From an uncultured Spirochaetia bacterium (GTDB lineage Bacteria > Spirochaetota > UBA4802 > JAGODF01): 6,496 nucleotides of DNA. Shown piece by piece: positions 1 through 5,875 of the stretch. Under the pieces are notes generated by a model. That model did no database searches and was not told where the DNA came from. It saw only the letters and a list, made by a program, of their open reading frames with translations. Each line of letters starts with the position of its first letter. Position 1 is the first letter of the stretch. Where the stretch lies: assembly GCA_937967705.1 (NCBI GenBank), contig CALCJG010000220.1:1-6496 (forward strand). The letters run 5' to 3'. Made by a program: the position numbers and the translations under genes.

Positions 1-95
1 CAAATTTCACAAAGATGCACCTCGGACTTGATGTTTTTGATGATCTCCGTCAGATGCACCGTTGCATCTCTCTGTTTGCATTTTTCACAAAGCAT
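1..95 (-). CDS. McsA-like zinc-finger protein, N-terminal fragment
   Basis: This is the first 31 codons of a minus-strand gene that runs off the left edge. The visible protein has the zinc-finger layout of McsA-type (UvrB/UvrC-motif) proteins: C3-x2-C6, then an ATVHLTEI segment, then EVHLCEI at 26-31 with C29. The next codon begins TG, so it would be Cys if a second CxxC is completed. In Firmicutes, McsA partners the arginine kinase McsB and acts in Clp-dependent proteolysis and stress or metal responses; whether that role holds here is inference. I chose the ATG at 95-93 because an AGAGGG Shine-Dalgarno-like stretch (105-100) lies 4 bases upstream and family members usually start just before the first CxxC. 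An in-frame ATG at 128-126 would add 11 residues but has no ribosome binding site. It is divergent from the TPR gene at 384. The C-terminal UvrB/C motif cannot be checked because it lies outside the window. Confidence 0.8.
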   Translation of the reverse strand, partial: MLCEKCKQRDATVHLTEIIKNIKSEVHLCEI

Positions 96-195
96 ACATC
101 CCTCTAAAGGCCTCTCTTTCCCGCTCATGTATTCAATGTACACATGACGTGGAAATAATCCAAAAAATTCCTCCCCAACCCCCCAATTCCTTAAT

Positions 196-224
196 AAAAT
201 AATATAGCCTGGACAATATGTCTA
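196..224 (-). promoter_or_regulatory. Possible sigma70-type promoter for the McsA-like gene
   Basis: Read on the minus strand, TAGACA (224-219, five of six matches to TTGACA) is followed after 17 bases by TATTTT (201-196, four of six to TATAAT). It lies about 100 bases upstream of the McsA-like start in AT-rich sequence. The match is moderate and this region is AT-rich enough to give chance hits, so it is only a candidate. Confidence 0.3.
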
Positions 225-289
225 CTAAAATATTCCATCGCTTCTGATACCCATCTGCCCTTCCGGGGACAAATTCATTAAAATTTTGC

Positions 290-319
290 TTGAGTAAAAT
301 CGGGGTTTATGCCGATAAT
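290..319 (+). promoter_or_regulatory. Candidate sigma70-type promoter of the TPR gene
   Basis: TTGAGT (290-295) and GATAAT (314-319) are separated by 18 bases, giving four of six and five of six consensus matches. A start point near 326 would leave a leader of about 58 bases before the ATG at 384. A 6-base inverted repeat, GATCAG (327-332) with CTGATC (347-352), sits at the predicted start of the transcript and could be an operator half-site pair or a weak hairpin. The stretch 129-289 shows nothing else recognisable. Confidence 0.45.
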
Positions 320-383
320 CATCATAGATCAGGAAATACTACTTAGCTGATCCAGACCAGTAAGAGATAATCAAGGCAAAATC

Positions 384-896
384 ATGAGGAAAGCGGCAAT
401 CCTTTTTTTTATCAGTATCATCCTGATTATGTCCCATCAAGCGGCACCGGCCCAGGAGGACAAGAAGCCTTTAGACCCTAGGAAGGAGTCTTTAGACCTA
501 AAAAAAGAAGCCGATGATATCAAGTTTGAAAACGGTATGCAGTTTGCCCGGATGGGGCTGATGAAACAAGCCCTGCGGGAGCTGAATGAATATTTGGAGG
601 TATACATTCACGGCATACATCGCAAGGAGGCCTTCCTTAAGATAGCCCGCATCCATTTTGACCGCTACGATTACATCAAGGCCCTGAAAACCTACACCTC
701 TCTCTACGAGGAATTCAGTCATACGGAAGAGGGCGTGGAGGCTTATTTTCAGATGGGCATATGCTATCAAAAGATGGGGTATGACGATAAAGCCGTGGAA
801 ATCTTCAAATCCCTTCAGGAGGATTACCCCAATTCCGCCTTTGCTTTACAGGCCAAATCCCAACTGGAACTGATTGAAATTCTACAGAAAAAATAA
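384..896 (+). CDS. Exported tetratricopeptide-repeat protein
   Basis: A 170-residue protein with a clear Sec signal peptide: basic MRK start, hydrophobic core at 4-16, and an APA|Q signal peptidase I site after A23. There is no lipobox Cys, so it is probably a soluble periplasmic protein rather than a lipoprotein. A charged linker (24-45) contains an imperfect 7-residue tandem repeat, PLDPRKE-SLDLKKE. It is followed by about three helical TPR units (roughly 48-79, 82-115 and 118-152), the last with the typical G-x-C-Y-x-K-x-G-x-x-D-x-A pattern and a DYP ending. TPR arrays of this kind, as in BamD or the C-terminal part of CpoB/YbgF, bind partner proteins, often in envelope assembly; the actual partner is unknown here. 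An AAGG motif lies 7 bases before the ATG. It stands alone, divergent from the McsA-like gene and 400 bases ahead of fusA, so context gives little help on function. Confidence 0.8.
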   Translation: MRKAAILFFISIILIMSHQAAPAQEDKKPLDPRKESLDLKKEADDIKFENGMQFARMGLMKQALRELNEYLEVYIHGIHRKEAFLKIARIHFDRYDYIKALKTYTSLYEEFSHTEEGVEAYFQMGICYQKMGYDDKAVEIFKSLQEDYPNSAFALQAKSQLELIEILQKK

Positions 897-978
897 TGGT
901 GATGTCTAACATCTGTAAAACCCCGAAAAACATCAAAAAACTGTTTTTTTTATTGACAGAACCCTTCTTTTCGGAGGA

Positions 979-1113
979 GATGCCCACTTTATTGCAGGTG
1001 ATTTGGTAGCGCTGGAAGTATCCCTTCCCAGTAACCACACAGAGGGCCTTAACAGAAACAGGCCTGTGTACCCCGGCAAAATGAGGTTTCACAGAACGGG
1101 CATCGCCCGTTTT
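979..1113 (+). ncRNA. Candidate structured RNA or attenuated leader upstream of fusA
   Basis: No convincing gene occupies 897-1301, but this part folds well on paper. GATGCCC (979-985) is complementary over 7 bases to GGGCATC (1098-1104) and would close a multibranch structure. Inside it, hairpin A pairs 1004-1007 with 1034-1037 and 1012-1018 with 1024-1031, with one bulged C and a 5-base loop. Hairpin B pairs 1037-1042 with 1064-1069 and, beyond a 3-base bulge, 1046-1049 with 1060-1063 around a 10-base loop. A37-type sharing of base 1037 means the two outer ends cannot both close fully. The 3' closing strand is also the 5' arm of the terminator-like hairpin at 1095-1113, so the two folds exclude each other, as in an attenuator or riboswitch. 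It matches no riboswitch class, 6S, SRP RNA or tRNA that I recognise. A perfect TTGACA lies at 953-958, but no acceptable -10 follows it, so the transcript's origin is unclear. Base pairing was judged by eye, without energy calculation. Confidence 0.35.
1095..1113 (+). terminator. Intrinsic-terminator-like hairpin before fusA
   Basis: AACGGGC (1095-1101), loop ATC, GCCCGTT (1105-1111): a perfect, GC-rich 7-base-pair stem whose end runs into four T residues (1110-1113), followed by CTC. The T tract is short, so termination may be partial. It could end transcripts from the TPR gene or from the structured region 979-1104, whose closing strand overlaps it. Confidence 0.5.
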
Positions 1114-1116
1114 CTC

Positions 1117-1145
1117 ATGAAAATGTGATAAATTCCTTATACAAT
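1117..1145 (+). promoter_or_regulatory. Candidate sigma70-type promoter of fusA
   Basis: ATGAAA (1117-1122, four of six to TTGACA), 17 bases, then TACAAT (1140-1145, five of six to TATAAT). It starts just after the hairpin at 1095-1113, the expected order for a terminator followed by a fresh promoter. Transcription from about 1152 would give a leader of about 150 bases before fusA. A weaker alternative is TTGAAA (1176-1181), 18 bases, TAGCAT (1200-1205). Confidence 0.4.
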
Positions 1146-1220
1146 GTTAATTTATAGAAGGGAAATTGCTGATCGTTGAAAATTTCCTCAGGGAACCCAT
1201 AGCATAGAAAACCTTCGTGA

Positions 1221-1264
1221 TCCGGGGGCTTCATGGAAAAAACGGGATTCGTTTGCCCCCCGGA
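1221..1264 (+). other. Long stem-loop in the fusA leader
   Basis: TCCGGGGGC (1221-1229) pairs with GCCCCCCGGA (1255-1264): nine base pairs, nearly all G-C, with one bulged C and a 25-base loop that itself contains AACG/CGTT. It ends 23 bases before the fusA Shine-Dalgarno sequence (AAGGGAG, 1288-1294). It has no T tract behind it, so it is not a plain terminator. It could stabilise the leader or be a protein or RNA control site. Upstream, GGAAATT (1161-1167) and AATTTCC (1181-1187) form another inverted repeat in the same leader. Confidence 0.55.
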
Positions 1265-1301
1265 GTATGAAATATTACTATAATAAAAAGGGAGAACAAT
1301 T

Positions 1302-3377
1302 ATGCCTTTGCAGAAAGTCAGAAACATCGGTATTGCGGCTCATATAGACGCTGGCAAAACCACTGTTACCGAACGTATTCTCTATTTTACTGGGACCACG
1401 AGAAAACTCGGAGAGGTTCATGACGGTCAGGCCACCATGGACTTCATGAAGCAGGAGCAGGAGAGGGGGATCACCATAGCCTCTGCCGCCATTTCCTGCC
1501 AGTGGAAGGGTCACAACGTCAACATCATCGACACGCCGGGACACGTTGATTTTACTGTTGAGGTGGAACGTTCCCTCAGGGTCATTGACGGCATGATCGC
1601 CCTTTTCTGCGCCGTAGCCGGCGTGGAGCCTCAGAGCGAAACGGTCTGGAATCAGGCCGACCGCTACAAGGTGCCCCGTGTGGCTTTCATCAACAAGATG
1701 GACCGCATCGGCGCGGATTTCAACGAATGCGTGGCCCAGATGGACAAGGATCTGGACGCCAATCCCATTCCCTTCCAGGTTCCCATGGGTGCCGAGGAGG
1801 ATTTCCTCGGATGTATTGATATCGTTGAGAGAAAGGCGGTTACCTTCAAGGAATTCGAGAGAATAGTATCGGATGTCCCTGAGGAATACAAGGAACAGTG
1901 TGAAAAAGCCCGTCTTCACCTGGTGGAGAAACTGGCGGATTTTAATGAAGAGATCATGGAGCTCTTCCTGAACGAGAAGGAAGTCCCCGCCGAGCTCATC
2001 AAGAAAGCAGCCCGGGATGCCACGCTGAAACTGCTGATAACTCCCGTCTTTTGCGGCGCCGCCTATAAGAACAAGGGGGTGCAGTTAGTCCTGGATGCCG
2101 TAGTGGATTATCTGCCCTCACCCATCGACATTGGATCCGTTGTGGGCATGGACATAGAGCAACCTGAAAAGACCCATACGCGCCACCCCTCGGCCCACGA
2201 TCCTTTCTGCTGCCTGGCTTTCAAACTGATACATGACCCCTATGTAGGCCAGCAAACCTTCATACGGATCTACTCGGGTGAGCTTAAGAGCGGCATGCAG
2301 GTCTACAACTCTAATAAAAATGAGTACGAAAGGATCGGCCGGATCCTGCGCATCCACGCCAAGGAGCGCGAGGAGATCACATCGGCGGGTCCCGGCGACA
2401 TCGTAGCCCTGATCGGCATGAAATACACCAAGACCGGCGACACCCTGTGCGATGGGAACAACCCCCTGCTCCTGGAAACCATATACATTCCTCCGGCGGT
2501 AATCGACCTCCGTGTACAGCCGCCCACGAAGAAGGAAGAGGAAAAACTGGGAATAGCCCTGAGGAAGCTGGCCATGGAGGACCCGTCCTTCACGGTTCGC
2601 GTGGACGAGGAGACCAGTGAAACCATCATCTCGGGCATGGGAGAGCTTCACCTGGAAATCATCATTGACCGGCTCAAACACGAGTTTGGAGTGGAAGCCA
2701 TAGTGGGGAAACCCTCCGTTGCCTTCCGCGAGACTATCACAACCGAGGGCAATGCGGATACCAAATACGCCAAGCAGACCGGCGGCAAGGGTCAGTATGC
2801 CCATTGTGTCATTCGAATCGAGCCGAACGAAGGCAAGGGCTTCGAGTTCGTGGATCACATCAAGGGCGGGGTCATTCCCCAGGAATTCATCCCGTCTGTC
2901 AAGAAGGGAATCGACGCGGCTCTGGTGGAGGGAATACTGGCCGGATTTCCCATCGTGGATGTCCGGGTCGTTCTTCTCGACGGCAGCTACCACGAGGTAG
3001 ACTCATCGGATATGGCCTTCCGCACCTGCGGATCCATCGCCTTCAAAGATGCCTTTAAGAAGGCCGCCCCCATACTCCTCGAGCCTCTCATGGAAATTGA
3101 GATCAACACTCCCGATGACCATATTGGTGATGTCATAGGTGATTTGAACCGCAGAAGAGGACGGGTCGAGTCCATGCGCCGTTTTCGCAAGGGGGCTCAG
3201 AAAGTCAACGGTTTCGTGCCCCTCATGGAAATGTTCGGTTATGCAACCCAGCTGAGAAACATCTCCAGCGGACGTGCCAACTATTCCATGGAATTCTGCA
3301 AATACGTTCCCCTGAACAAGGACGTGCAGGAAAAGGTCATCAAGGAGATCCGGGAGAAAAAGCTTCAGAAGGTGTGA
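1302..3377 (+). CDS. fusA: Translation elongation factor G
   Basis: EF-G is the ribosomal translocase: a cytoplasmic GTPase that moves tRNAs and mRNA after peptide bond formation and, with RRF, helps recycle ribosomes. The 691 residues are normal full length. All five domains are visible. The G domain has AHIDAGKTT (13-21), RGITI (55-59), DTPGH (77-81), NKMD (131-134) and a CGAA G5 motif. Domain II starts near 295, III near 402, IV at about 468-589 and V from about 590. The domain IV tip is intact: GGKGQYAH (494-501) and GSYHEVDSS (561-569) with H564, the equivalent of E. coli His583. This fits an active translocase rather than a recycling-only paralogue of the mtEFG2 type; it also lacks the switch I insertion of the mtEFG1/spdEFG1 group. 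The ATG is fixed by AAGGGAG 7 bases upstream and by the usual QKVRNIGI start. It lies outside the usual rpsL-rpsG-fusA-tuf operon and appears to have its own promoter, so it may be a second EF-G copy. Confidence 0.95.
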   Translation: MPLQKVRNIGIAAHIDAGKTTVTERILYFTGTTRKLGEVHDGQATMDFMKQEQERGITIASAAISCQWKGHNVNIIDTPGHVDFTVEVERSLRVIDGMIALFCAVAGVEPQSETVWNQADRYKVPRVAFINKMDRIGADFNECVAQMDKDLDANPIPFQVPMGAEEDFLGCIDIVERKAVTFKEFERIVSDVPEEYKEQCEKARLHLVEKLADFNEEIMELFLNEKEVPAELIKKAARDATLKLLITPVFCGAAYKNKGVQLVLDAVVDYLPSPIDIGSVVGMDIEQPEKTHTRHPSAHDPFCCLAFKLIHDPYVGQQTFIRIYSGELKSGMQVYNSNKNEYERIGRILRIHAKEREEITSAGPGDIVALIGMKYTKTGDTLCDGNNPLLLETIYIPPAVIDLRVQPPTKKEEEKLGIALRKLAMEDPSFTVRVDEETSETIISGMGELHLEIIIDRLKHEFGVEAIVGKPSVAFRETITTEGNADTKYAKQTGGKGQYAHCVIRIEPNEGKGFEFVDHIKGGVIPQEFIPSVKKGIDAALVEGILAGFPIVDVRVVLLDGSYHEVDSSDMAFRTCGSIAFKDAFKKAAPILLEPLMEIEINTPDDHIGDVIGDLNRRRGRVESMRRFRKGAQKVNGFVPLMEMFGYATQLRNISSGRANYSMEFCKYVPLNKDVQEKVIKEIREKKLQKV

Positions 3378-3380
3378 CGC

Positions 3381-4058
3381 ATGTGCGGGCGATTTGCTCT
3401 GGCAGCTACCAGTGAGGATTTCATGGCTCTGCTGCCGGGTCTCAAGATTGAGATCTGGCCGGAGCCGCGCTACAACATCGCCCCCCAGCAGAACATTCTG
3501 ACCATACTGCATGACGGCAGCCTGCGGGCAACCCTGACCCGCTGGGGCCTCATTCCCTCCTGGGCCAGGGACCCGTCCCTGGGAAACCGGATGATCAACG
3601 CCCGCTCGGAAACCATCCGGGATAAGGCCTCCTTCAAAAAACCTTTCCGCAGGCAGAGATGCCTCATCCCGGTCAGCGGATTTTACGAATGGCAGACTCT
3701 TCCCGGTCTGAAACACAAGATTCCCTACTATATTAAAATGAGATCTGGGAATCCCTTTGCCTTTGCCGGGCTCTGGGATCTGTGGCGCGGCGCGGGAGGA
3801 GGCGAGGTCCTGACCAGCACCATCATCACCACCGGTCCCAACAAGATCATGGCGTCGATCCATAACCGTATGCCCGTGATTCTCCCCCCTTCCGCCTACG
3901 AAACCTGGCTAAAAGCCGGGGAAACGGACGAGGAAATGCTCATATCCCTGTTGAAACCCTACCCTGCCGAGGAGATGGAGGCCGTAAAAGTAACGGCAGC
4001 CGTCAATAATCCCTCCAACGATTCCCCAGACTGCATACACCCTGCAACCATGTCCTGA
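3381..4058 (+). CDS. yedK: SRAP-family abasic-site DNA-protein crosslinking protein (YedK/HMCES-like)
   Basis: SRAP proteins shield abasic sites in single-stranded DNA by forming a stable thiazolidine crosslink through Cys2 after removal of Met1, preventing strand breakage at stalled forks. All expected residues are present: MCGRF start with C2, the RYNIAP segment (30-35), RWGLIPSWA (54-62), N73 in INARSET, E103 in GFYEW, and H161 in IHNRMPV. The C-terminal VNNPSND segment common to the family is also there. The 225 residues are full length. The start is certain because catalytic Cys must be residue 2. The gene begins 3 bases after the fusA stop, with AAGG (3368-3371) inside the fusA tail, so translation is probably coupled. 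A terminator follows 2 bases after its stop. Pairing with an EF-G gene is unusual; no LexA box was noticed nearby. The gene symbol is by family, not proven orthology. Confidence 0.93.
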   Translation: MCGRFALAATSEDFMALLPGLKIEIWPEPRYNIAPQQNILTILHDGSLRATLTRWGLIPSWARDPSLGNRMINARSETIRDKASFKKPFRRQRCLIPVSGFYEWQTLPGLKHKIPYYIKMRSGNPFAFAGLWDLWRGAGGGEVLTSTIITTGPNKIMASIHNRMPVILPPSAYETWLKAGETDEEMLISLLKPYPAEEMEAVKVTAAVNNPSNDSPDCIHPATMS

Positions 4059-4060
4059 GA

Positions 4061-4079
4061 AAAACCCCCGACGGGTTTT
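4061..4079. terminator. Bidirectional intrinsic terminator after the fusA-SRAP unit
   Basis: AAAACCC (4061-4067), loop CCGAC, GGGTTTT (4073-4079). It begins 2 bases after the SRAP stop codon. The A tract on one side and the T tract on the other let it work in both directions, so on the minus strand it could also stop transcripts from the degraded gene at 4222-4663. The GC part of the stem is only 3 pairs, so efficiency is uncertain. Confidence 0.65.
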
Positions 4080-4601
4080 AACCGGCACAGATACCGCTAC
4101 CCGCCCATTCTCCCATAATTCCAGCTCCCGCAATTTCGTTTTAGATCCTTCGATAGGCATGTGCTTCCTCTTCGGCCCCCCGGACATCAAAACCATCATG
4201 AACAACAGGACCATTTCAACATCAGGCAAAAGAACCATTTATCGTTCCTCCGCTCTCCAGGATAAAGGCGAATAACCCGGCTCCTTGCCAAATGTGCAAT
4301 GGCATTTCCAGATTTACAACCTCAGACTGAATAAAGTTGTCTTGCAGGTCCTTTCCCGTAGTGTTGACGGATAGGAACATGATGATTTCTCCGTTGAGCT
4401 GCGTTAGAAGGGAATAAAATCCCGTATTGTCCCATCGGCTCCCGTAGAGGAGCTACTGATCATTATCATAAAAATCTCATCGGATTCCCTTCATAGCGGA
4501 CGATAATCAAAGAAGAAACCCTGACCCATTTCTCTTTTGGCAGGAGGCGGACTGCATCCATCCCTTCGAGGCGAGGGGGGACAGGAAACGAATAAGACTT
4601 A

Positions 4602-4615
4602 TCTGGAGATCCAGA
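4602..4615. repeat. Short palindrome upstream of the transglycosylase gene
   Basis: TCTGGA (4602-4607), GA, TCCAGA (4610-4615): perfect 6-base arms with a 2-base centre. It could be an operator. As RNA it would form TCTGG/CCAGA around a 4-base loop. Its right arm CCAGA is also complementary to TCTGG at 4653-4657, on the far side of the next inverted repeat. Confidence 0.55.
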
Positions 4616-4619
4616 AAAA

Positions 4620-4651
4620 AGTACTTGAAATTCATCCCGTTTCAATGTACT
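4620..4651. repeat. Imperfect inverted repeat upstream of the transglycosylase gene
   Basis: AGTACTTGAAA (4620-4630) pairs with TTTCAATGTACT (4640-4651): 11 base pairs with one unpaired T (4646) and a 9-base centre. It lies 51 bases before the ATG at 4703. On the minus strand the stem is followed directly by six T residues (4620-4615), so it also has the form of a minus-strand intrinsic terminator, although the stem is AT-rich. On the plus strand it may be an operator or a leader hairpin; CCAGA (4611-4615) and TCTGG (4653-4657) could extend its base. A TTGAAA at 4625-4630 lies inside it, but the expected -10 position (TACTCT, 4648-4653) is poor. Confidence 0.55.
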
Positions 4652-4702
4652 CTCTGGCATCATTCACTTAGCATTCTGATACCACTTCAAGAGAACGAAA
4701 CC

Positions 4703-5875
4703 ATGAGCCGCAGAACAAAACATTATCCGGGCACATTTATTCTCACCCTTATAATTTTGGCCCTGTCTTTTATAGTTGCCCTGCCGACCACTTCTTACTC
4801 ATGGACATTAACTGACCTTCTTTGGGATGGCAACATACAGCCTGCCGATGCCAAGAACCCGGCTTTCAACATTCATACCGACATCCAGGGTCTCCCTACT
4901 CTCAAGGGTAAAAACTTCTTCGAAGCCATCAACGATCTTTCCATCTGCCGTCACCCGGAGGTTCGTCAATTTCTTTTCCTCTACCTGACCCGCGGCAGGG
5001 AATACACCCTGAGAGCCATCGAGCGGTCAAGAATGTATCTGCCCATTATCGATGAAGTGTTTCGCCAGCACCCCAAAATTCCCCCGGAAATCAGGCTTCT
5101 CCCTCTTCTCGAGAGCGCCTTTAATCCCAAGGCGGTTTCGCGAAGCCGGGCGGTGGGCATATGGCAGTTTCTCCAAGGGACCGCCCGCATGCTGGACATG
5201 AAGATCAACAAATGGACCGATGAGCGATGCCATATCACCAAGTCCACAGAAGCTGCGGTGAGACACCTGCAGAGTTTAAGGAGCGTTTTCCCCTCATGGG
5301 AACTGGCGCTGGCGGCTTATAACGGGGGAGCGGGCTATGTAAAACGAACCATGATCAGAACCAGATCAGCGACCCTCAGAGATCTGCTGGAATCCGGGGA
5401 ACTGCGAAGAGAAACACGGGAATATGTATACAGGTTTGCCGCTCTCGCCATCATCTACAAAAACCCGGAGCTCTTTCAGATCAGCGATGAGCTCAAACCG
5501 ATCAAGGTTCGGAGAACGGAGACGGTCACCCTGGAATACCCCGTCAAACTCACTCTTTTCTGCCGGGTGACCGGGGTATCCCTCAACGACATAAGACTCT
5601 ATAATCCGGAACTCCGCCGGGGATACACCCCGCTTTACGAAAGGAATTACACACTGCGCATTCCCGAAGGATTTAAGGAGCGGGTCATGGCCCAGGAGGA
5701 CAAGCTTTACAGCATCAAGTATTCCCGACTCCAGAAACACGTGGTGAGGAAGGGTGACAACCTGGGGCGCATAGCGAAGAGATACGGCACCAAACGCTCC
5801 TGGATCATTCTCTTCAACGATATTCAGAACGGTAAAAAACTCCAACGGGGATCGACTCTGTACATCCCCATCTGA
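4703..5875 (+). CDS. Exported MltD-like lytic transglycosylase with C-terminal LysM domain
   Basis: It cleaves the MurNAc-GlcNAc bond of peptidoglycan non-hydrolytically to give 1,6-anhydro-MurNAc ends, acting in the periplasm in wall turnover and remodelling. From the ATG at 4703 the protein has 390 residues. Residues 1-33 form a signal peptide (basic start, hydrophobic core about 11-27, likely cut after TTSYS); there is no lipobox, unlike E. coli MltD. The GH23/SLT domain covers about 120-240, with catalytic E137 in LLESAFNP, the AVGIWQF motif (150-156) and AAYNGGAGYV (204-213). A LysM-like but degenerate segment lies at about 275-325, and a clear LysM at 346-390 (HVVRKGDNLGRIAKRYG, ending LYIPI) should bind glycan. 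The frame is open back to a TTG at 4625, but that start would put 26 residues ahead of the signal peptide, so ATG 4703 is preferred; its AAGAGAA ribosome site is weak. Its stop abuts that of the convergent kinase gene. Confidence 0.92.
   Translation: MSRRTKHYPGTFILTLIILALSFIVALPTTSYSWTLTDLLWDGNIQPADAKNPAFNIHTDIQGLPTLKGKNFFEAINDLSICRHPEVRQFLFLYLTRGREYTLRAIERSRMYLPIIDEVFRQHPKIPPEIRLLPLLESAFNPKAVSRSRAVGIWQFLQGTARMLDMKINKWTDERCHITKSTEAAVRHLQSLRSVFPSWELALAAYNGGAGYVKRTMIRTRSATLRDLLESGELRRETREYVYRFAALAIIYKNPELFQISDELKPIKVRRTETVTLEYPVKLTLFCRVTGVSLNDIRLYNPELRRGYTPLYERNYTLRIPEGFKERVMAQEDKLYSIKYSRLQKHVVRKGDNLGRIAKRYGTKRSWIILFNDIQNGKKLQRGSTLYIPI

Larger units (their letters stand above)
4222..4663 (-). 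pseudogene. Probable remnant of a small unrecognised gene (frameshift plus stop)
   Basis: The region between the SRAP and transglycosylase genes (4059-4702) holds no intact gene, but the minus strand carries two protein-like pieces. Piece 1 runs from ATG 4663 to a stop at 4468-4466 (65 residues). Piece 2 is open from 4452 to a stop at 4224-4222 (76 residues; for example LLYGSRWDNTGFYSLLTQLN at its start). Removing one T from the T5 run at 4474-4470 joins them as ...NPMRF-YDNDQ-stop-LLYGSRW..., leaving one TAG codon (4455-4453) to explain. Restored, the product would be about 147 residues. Composition and codon endings look coding, but I recognise no family or motif. It would converge on the terminator at 4061-4079. 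A stop codon lies directly before the ATG and only a weak AAGTGA precedes it. An alternative reading is that these are chance open frames. The stretch 4080-4221 shows nothing recognisable. Confidence 0.35.

Noticed and set aside
935..951. A6-CTG-T8 stretch after the TPR gene, resembling a terminator
   Set aside because: The stem would be only A-T pairs around a 3-base loop and is too weak to call. The nearby GATGT/ACATC repeat (901-913) has no T tract.
953..958. Perfect TTGACA hexamer before the structured region
   Set aside because: Positions 16-18 bases downstream read GGAGAT or similar, with no usable -10, so it is not called a promoter.
1004..1037. GGTAGCGC segment resembling a tRNA D-arm
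   Set aside because: No T-arm (GGTTCRA-like), anticodon arm or acceptor stem accompanies it, so it is not a tRNA or a tRNA remnant.
805..1092. 95-codon minus-strand open frame
   Set aside because: It overlaps the end of the TPR gene, has no recognisable domain, and its sequence is better explained by plus-strand hairpins.
1279..1284. Perfect TATAAT hexamer just before fusA
   Set aside because: A start point 7 bases further would fall inside the Shine-Dalgarno sequence (1288-1294), and the -35 position is a C run. It is better seen as the AT-rich stretch of the initiation region.
2118..2993. 291-codon open frame antisense to fusA (also 1278-1919)
   Set aside because: Both lie opposite a strongly conserved EF-G gene and show no domain; long antisense frames are a by-product of codon bias in such genes.
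3003..3863. 286-codon minus-strand open frame opposite the end of fusA and the SRAP gene
   Set aside because: It is antisense to two certain genes whose catalytic motifs fix the frame, and it has no domain.
3909..4238. 109-codon minus-strand open frame
   Set aside because: About half lies antisense to the SRAP gene and across its terminator. The rest has no recognisable domain and no ribosome binding site was evident.
4625..4702. TTG-initiated N-terminal extension of the transglycosylase
   Set aside because: It would bury the signal peptide behind 26 extra residues, uses a rare start inside an inverted repeat, and has no ribosome binding site.
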